From: Hyaloraphidium curvatum
Taxonomy: Eukaryota; Monoblepharomycota; Hyaloraphidiomycetes; Hyaloraphidiales; Hyaloraphidiaceae
NCBI GenBank assembly: GCA_025558095.1
Contig: JAIVFI010000025.1
Span: 372,001 to 436,000 of the forward strand
Length of the DNA stretch: 64,000 nt
Direction: 5' to 3'
Positions 59,448-64,000 of the stretch are shown piece after piece. The notes under the pieces were generated by a model. That model was not told the DNA's origin. It did no database searches and was given only the letters and a program-made list of their open reading frames with translations. The position numbers and the translations under genes were made by a program. Position 1 is the stretch's first letter. Every line of letters starts with the position of its first letter.

Positions 59448-60438
59448 ATGATGGGGCCCGTCAGCCCGTCGTCCTCGCCCCCTCCGCCGGCCTCTCTGCT
59501 GACGGCTCCCACGACGGCCGCCCCCGCGACCAAGCCCCACAAGAAGGGCCGCGCCGAGAACGCCCCCGCGCCCCCTCCCTCCGCGCCCACTCCCTCTGCG
59601 CCCCCTCCCTCTGCGCCGGCCTCGAACGCCGGGTCCGCCTCCGCCCCGCCGGCTCTCATTCAGAAGAGGGGACCGCGGCCGGGAGCGCCGAACGCAGGCC
59701 GGAAGCCCAAGGACGTCTCACATGACCCCAAGAAGCTTGCCAAGCAACAGGCGCAAAAGGCCTACGACAAGCAGCGGAACGACGCGAAGCGTGCCGCGGC
59801 GGCCGCGAAGGAGTTGACGACCTGGGAGGCCAAGACCGCCGAGAAGAGGGCGAAGGAGCTGCAGAACATCGCGGACTCGACGGCGAGGAAAAAGGAGGCG
59901 ATCGCGCAGGGCCTGGTGAGTCACGCCGATCTCGGGTCTTGTTCGCTGACTTCCCGTTGCACAGCTCGTCCCCGGCACCGAAGACAAGCAGCGCGAGATG
60001 GAGTACAGTTACGACAAGTACACGGAACGCCGCTTGCTCACGGGCTGGATCAAGTTGTTCCTGGTGGGGCACGCGCTTTCCCTCTCTGCTGTCCCCATGC
60101 TGACTCTAGGCCAGTGGCTCGAGCAAGACGGCAAGTGCGCGGGCTGCGGTGGGCCGCTCGAGGACCTGATTCTCGACTGCAATCACGCTTTCGGCAAGGT
60201 GAGCTGGAACCGTGCTGGTCACTTAAGGTCCGTTCATTTCGCCTCCTCCCAGAAGCGCTTCCGGCTCGCCAAATCCAGCACTCACAAGCCAAGCGACACG
60301 ATACGCGAGGCCCCCAAGACGGATCTCCGGCATATAATCTGCCACAAGCTTGAAACCCGGCGCCAGATGAAGGCTGGAGAGGTCAAGTTTGGGCGGTCCG
60401 GTTTCTCGAAGGGCCACGGGTCGGCCGAACAGGAGTAA
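59448..60438 (+). CDS. Endonuclease VII/HNH-like Cys/His protein, nested in the carboxyltransferase gap
   Basis: Predicted exons 59448-59915, 59965-60198, 60253-60438 (295 aa). N-terminal 75 residues are Pro/Ala/Ser-rich. A Lys/Ala-rich helix follows (KKLAKQQAQKAYDKQRNDAK). Then QWLEQDGKCAGCGGPLEDL and LILDCNHAFGK, ending with a basic region holding HIICHKLE. The CxxC, D-x-N-H, then later C-H order resembles recombination endonuclease VII-type HNH nucleases (typical QGGVCAIC...VDHDH). The match is short. The second intron (54 nt) is in frame and may be retained. No intron was accepted in 60061-60106 because removal breaks the Cys motif frame. Confidence 0.55.
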
Positions 60439-60806
60439 TCTATGAGAAAAACAGTTGTAGACGGCTTCCGTACACTGCGAAGCACATTCAATTCAAGGCA
60501 GATTCGAAGGCCTTGTTTGTGTCAACAAGCTCCTCTTTCCGCTCCGCGCACTCCCAGCAGACGCGCATCGACCGTGTGCTCCTTACAGTCGCGTATTCCT
60601 GCCTCGTGTCGCTCGCGGAGAGCTCGCCCGCGGGCGCTTCCGTGGCAGTGCGGCGGTGTCGCGCATCGGCATCGGGTCGACCGTTCGCGAACGTGCGTCC
60701 GGGGCAGCAGCGACGGCGTCTCGACCATCATCATCACGGCAGCGACAGCGGCACGGCGCGGATGCGGCACTTGAACGCCTACCGGCCCGCTCAACTCCGG
60801 TTGGAG
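60439..60806. other. Right part of the segment separating the carboxyltransferase halves
   Basis: 368 bp after the nested HNH-like gene. Open frames are present but encode no recognisable protein. The segment ends with GGTTGGAG before the resumed carboxyltransferase frame. Confidence 0.4.
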
Positions 60807-62272
60807 CTACAGTTATATCCCTCCCAGCGTCAAGATGGAGCACATGGTGAAGCTGCTGGCGGAGGTGCCGGTCGTGGCGGCGTGCCTGGGGCCTGCTGTG
60901 GGCTTGGCTGCAGCCAAGGCAACCCTCACCCATTTCAGCGTGATGTGCAAGGTGGATATGGCTTCCTCCTGCTCACCGTCTCCTTTCTTACCACTTGCAA
61001 TTGTCACCGGCACGCAGGGCATCGGATCGCTCTTCGCCGCGGGCCCCCCCGTCGTCTCCCACGCCACCCACGAGACCGTGACCAAGAACCAGCTCGGCGG
61101 CCCCTCGATCCACTGCCGCAACGGCACCGTGGACAACGAGTGCGTCGACGAGGGCGAGTGCTTCGCGACGCTGGCGCGGTTCCTGTCGTACCTGCCGTCG
61201 TCGCGGTACGAGCTGCCGCCCTGTGTACCGTACCAGGGGAGGAGAAACAACTGGACGCCCGCGGGGCTGATGGTGGGGGAGGACGCACAGGTCATCGTCG
61301 ATGCGATCCCGCACAACCGCAAGAAGCCCGTGGGCCGACCGGCGCCCCTCGTCGTCCTTATTCGCTGACCGACCGCTCCGCAGTACGACCCCAAGGTCTA
61401 CGTCGAGCGGATCGTCGACGAGGACACGCTGTTCGAAATAGGCCCCGATTGGGGCCGCGAGCACCGCACCTTCCTCGCCCGGCTGGACGGCCGCCCCGTC
61501 GGCGTCCTCGCCTCGGACCCGCGCTTCGGCGGCGCCGCGCTGACCGCCCTGGCGTCGTCCAAGATCGGGCGGCTGGTCGGGATCTGCGCCACCTTCAAGC
61601 TGCCGATACTCAACTTTGTCGACTGCCCGGGGTTCGCAATCGGGACGAGGGCGGAGAAGGAGGCGACCATCAGGCTGGGAAGCAGGCTCGCATGTGTGAT
61701 GTTCGAGAGCAAGATCCCGTATTTTACCGTCATCGCGAGGAAGGTGGGCACTCTCTGGTCACCCTACGTGAAGCGGAGCTGATCTCTCGCCTCCGGACAG
61801 TGCTTCGGGGTCGCTGGCTCCATCCTCGCCAACCCGGGCCAGGGCAACATCGAGCTCTCTTCCGGCATGGACCTCCGCATCGGGTGGTTAGTGCTGCCCC
61901 CGGATCCGTTACCCGCTGCCGCTGACCGTGCCCCGCAACAGGCCCATGGTCGAGGCCGGCAGCCTGCCCATCGAAGGCGGCATCGAAGCCGCCTTCAAGG
62001 GCGAACTCGAGGCCATCGCCGACCCCGCGGCCCGCGCGGCTCGCAAGGAGGTCATCGACCGCGAAATCCGCGCCTTCATGAGCCCGCTGCGCACTGCCGA
62101 GGCGTTCGACCTCGAGGAGCTGGTTGACCCGCGGAGGACGAGGAGCCTGGCGGTGCCGTGGGTCAGGAGGATGTACGAGGTGCGGCTCCCGCAGCTGATG
62201 CACTTGGAGATGGGGAGGGCGGACGGATGGGGACCCAATGCGGTGGGCGCCAAATCGACGTACTTGCCGTGA
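60807..62272 (+). CDS. Carboxyltransferase (acyl-CoA carboxylase beta-like), C-terminal half
   Basis: Predicted exons 60807-60951, 61018-61329, 61384-61743, 61801-61883, 61942-62272. Encodes YSYIPPSVKMEHMVKLL, VVAACLGPAVGLAAAKA, THFSVMCKGIGSLFAAGPPV, QLGGPSIHCRNGTVDN, FLSYLPSSRYELPP, then the C-domain YDPKVYVERIVDED, FEIGPDWGREH, LARLDGRPVGVLASDP, PILNFVDCPGFAIGTRAE, FTVIARKCFGVAGS and LPIEGGIEAAF. It picks up exactly where the 55599-56354 half stops, so the two were one gene. Read upstream, its frame meets a stop within 35 bp; an internal ATG at 60835 could only give a truncated protein. Stop codon 48 bp from the convergent P450 gene. Confidence 0.75.
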
Positions 62273-62320
62273 TCGGGAGGAAAGGAGAGTCTATAGAGGT
62301 TTTACAATCGTCTTTCAAAC

Positions 62321-64000
62321 TCATGCCTTGATCGGCGTCAGCACTACGCGGACACCGTCCTTGGCTTTCAGTGTGCCAGTGAAGAGCACCTTGAAGGTCC
62401 CAACGTCCGGTTTCCACTCGTACCGCCGAACGAGCTCGGCCGTCGCCATCCGTCCCTCGGCCAGAGCGAGACGCTCTCCAGCACACCGACGAGCGCCGTT
62501 GCCGAACTGTTTGCGGGGCAATCAGTTTCGCTGACCAACCAGACCAAGGGCCAACTCACGGGAGCGTAGGCAAAGAAGTTCACGGCGCCGCCGTTGGGGT
62601 CGTCGAGGAACCTCGAAGGATCCCACTTGTCCGGGTTCGATTTCCAGAAGCGCGGGTCGGTCTGCGCCCCGTACACGAACGGGAGCACCTGGTCGCCCTT
62701 GCGGAACTCGATCGTGGCGGGCTTGCCCGTGGCCGTGTCGGTGTACTCGTACACGAGGTCGCGGTTCATGACGCGGCCACCACCGTACGGTGCGGATGGG
62801 TACAGACGCAGCGTTTCTGCACGGATGGTGAGCCAAGAACGAGGCGAACAGCGCAAAGCAGCTCACCCTTCAAGCAAGCGTTGAGGATCGGCATGGCTTC
62901 CAGCTTCTCGAGGTTGGTGATGAGCTCGCCGGCTCCCGTTGCGGGGCCGAAAGCGTCTAGGACCTCGGCGCGAAGCTTGGACTGCCAGTCAGTGTTCACC
63001 GAAAGCTCGTGCGCCATAAACGATAGAAGCGCGGCGGTGGTCTGCAGACAGCTCAGTCAACGGAGGTAGAACTGATTGCTGCGGAATGACCCACGTCGTG
63101 ACCCGCAAAGAGCAACGTCACAAGCTGCCTGACAATCTCGTCATCCTCCTTGAGCCAATCTGGTACCTTTGCGCTCCTGAAGAAATCGTCCAGGATCGAG
63201 ACCCTGTCCGGATCCTCGCCCCTCTTCCGCCTTGCGACGTTGCGGAGCACGAGCTGGTTGATCGCATCCATGTCCGATTCGTACTGCTTCACTATCTTCG
63301 GGAAGAGACTCCAGATTGGGCGAGCGAAAGTGGCTTGGAGCGCGCTAAGCAGCTGCGACAGGCCGAGCACGCCGTCCCAGGCCTTCAGGTAGCGTTTCCC
63401 TTCCTCGGTCGTCTGGGCGGCCACCGCCTCGCCAAACACGAGCCGGCACACGACGTCGAACGTGAGGTTATTGAACAAAGCCTGCAGCTCGACTTTGCCG
63501 CCGTTGGCCGCCCGTTCCTTTTCCACCCTATCCAGAAAGACCGCAAACTGCTCTCGCATCACAGGGAGATAGCTCCGGATAGCGGGTGCCGCAAAGGTCT
63601 TGGTTCCGAGGTGTTCCCGAGCCTCCCTCCACTTCTGCCCGTTCGGCATCAATATGAGACCACCTGCATGCCGCCGAAGGATCTCGGCGTAGGGATGGGA
63701 GCGGTCGAAGGCCTCCCAGAGCGGTCCGGCGAACACCTCGCGCAACACGGCGGGGTCTGCGACGAGCACAGAGCGGGACCACGGCTTGAAGATGTTGTAG
63801 ATCCTGAGAACGGGCGAACCGAGCTCGCGAATGGTTTCCTTGTGATAGTCGTGGCTATCTCCCAAGCGAGAAATCGGAACCTGCCGAATGAACGGGATCG
63901 AGACGAGCGTCGGAACGCCATCTCTGAAGCTGAGGTATCGCCGGCGGTAGAGCTCCGCGAGAAGAAACAGGACCGAAATGCCGAGCGTCAGACTCGTCCA
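62321..64000 (-). CDS. Cytochrome P450, 5' end outside the window
   Basis: Predicted exons 64000-63095 (partial), 63041-62867, 62816-62560, 62506-62321. The frame is open to the window edge and starts with a membrane anchor (SLTLGISVLFLLAELYRRRYL). Landmarks in order: helix C region GQKWREAREHLGTKTF, I-helix LLFAGHDTTAALLSF (joined across intron 1), K-helix ETLRLYPS, PERF-like DPSRFLDD, and the heme loop FGNGARRCAGERLAL with the Cys ligand. A microsomal class II monooxygenase of the CYP4/CYP52/CYP3-like grade; substrate unknown. All three introns close in phase. About 40 or fewer N-terminal residues are missing. Confidence 0.93.

Noticed and set aside
60061-60106. 46-nt intron-like stretch (GTGGGG to CTGACTCTAG) in the nuclease-like gene
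   Set aside because: Looks like an intron, but removing it shifts the frame out of KCAGCGG and DCNH, so it was kept as coding.

Overview
This is nuclear DNA from a GC-rich, gene-dense eukaryote. Nearly every gene is split by short introns, mostly 45-70 nt, that end in AG and usually start GTGAG, GTGCG or GTGGG. The gene set is fungal: an MTC6 homologue, a Spo7-type subunit, a secreted N-terminal-His protein with chitin-binding modules, ORC5, CDC37, WDR5/Swd3, dynactin p25 and EF-1alpha. It also holds genes often lost in yeasts and moulds: a SAM-containing kinesin-13, an ANKRD54-like protein, THYN1 and an SYCP2-like meiotic axis protein. An early-diverging, chytrid-grade fungus is the best guess; the species was not determined. 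Exon joins below were worked out by hand from reading frame, splice signals and family conservation, not from transcripts.

Layout. 0-5.6 kb: kinesin-13 (+) and a secreted LPMO-like protein (-). 6.6-7.3 kb: ribosomal protein L9 (+). 7.5-8.9 kb: a MYND gene with two frame breaks and a truncated SnoaL-like piece. 8.9-13.4 kb: MTC6 (-) and ORC5 (+). 13.5-17.3 kb: an unassigned proline-rich ORF (-), an IMPACT-GRF fusion (+) and an ANKRD54 homologue (+). 17.3-21.4 kb: CDC37 (-), a tail-anchored coiled-coil protein (+) and an FkbM methyltransferase (-). 22.0-28.2 kb: SYCP2-like (+), WDR5 (-) and dynactin p25 (+). 28.7-36.6 kb: one giant gene (-) of about 2459 codons. 37-40.5 kb: EF-1alpha (-) and THYN1 (+). 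40.6-51.4 kb: a run of minus-strand genes (Cys/His protein, Spo7-like, Cys-rich surface protein, 1102-aa coiled coil, 82-aa protein, flavin amine oxidase). 51.7-55.0 kb: MFS transporter (+) and a fucosyltransferase-like protein (-). 55.6-62.3 kb: a biotin-dependent carboxyltransferase gene whose halves are about 4.4 kb apart, with two other genes between them. 62.3-64 kb: a cytochrome P450 (-) running off the window.

Two things stand out. The giant gene carries what look like two successive serine-recombinase catalytic cores (R-T-S with VSRFSR, then R-E-S with DRVSR), followed by a Cys-rich block, two zinc fingers and long disordered regions; I know of no described eukaryotic protein with this layout. 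The carboxyltransferase gene is interrupted at a conserved junction by a segment encoding an HEMAHLDH-motif protein and a Cys/His protein resembling endonuclease VII/HNH nucleases. This is either a nested-gene intron or an insertion.

Functionally the rest is core eukaryotic housekeeping: translation, chaperone loading, replication origins, chromatin methylation, dynein/dynactin transport, meiosis, and nuclear-envelope lipid control.
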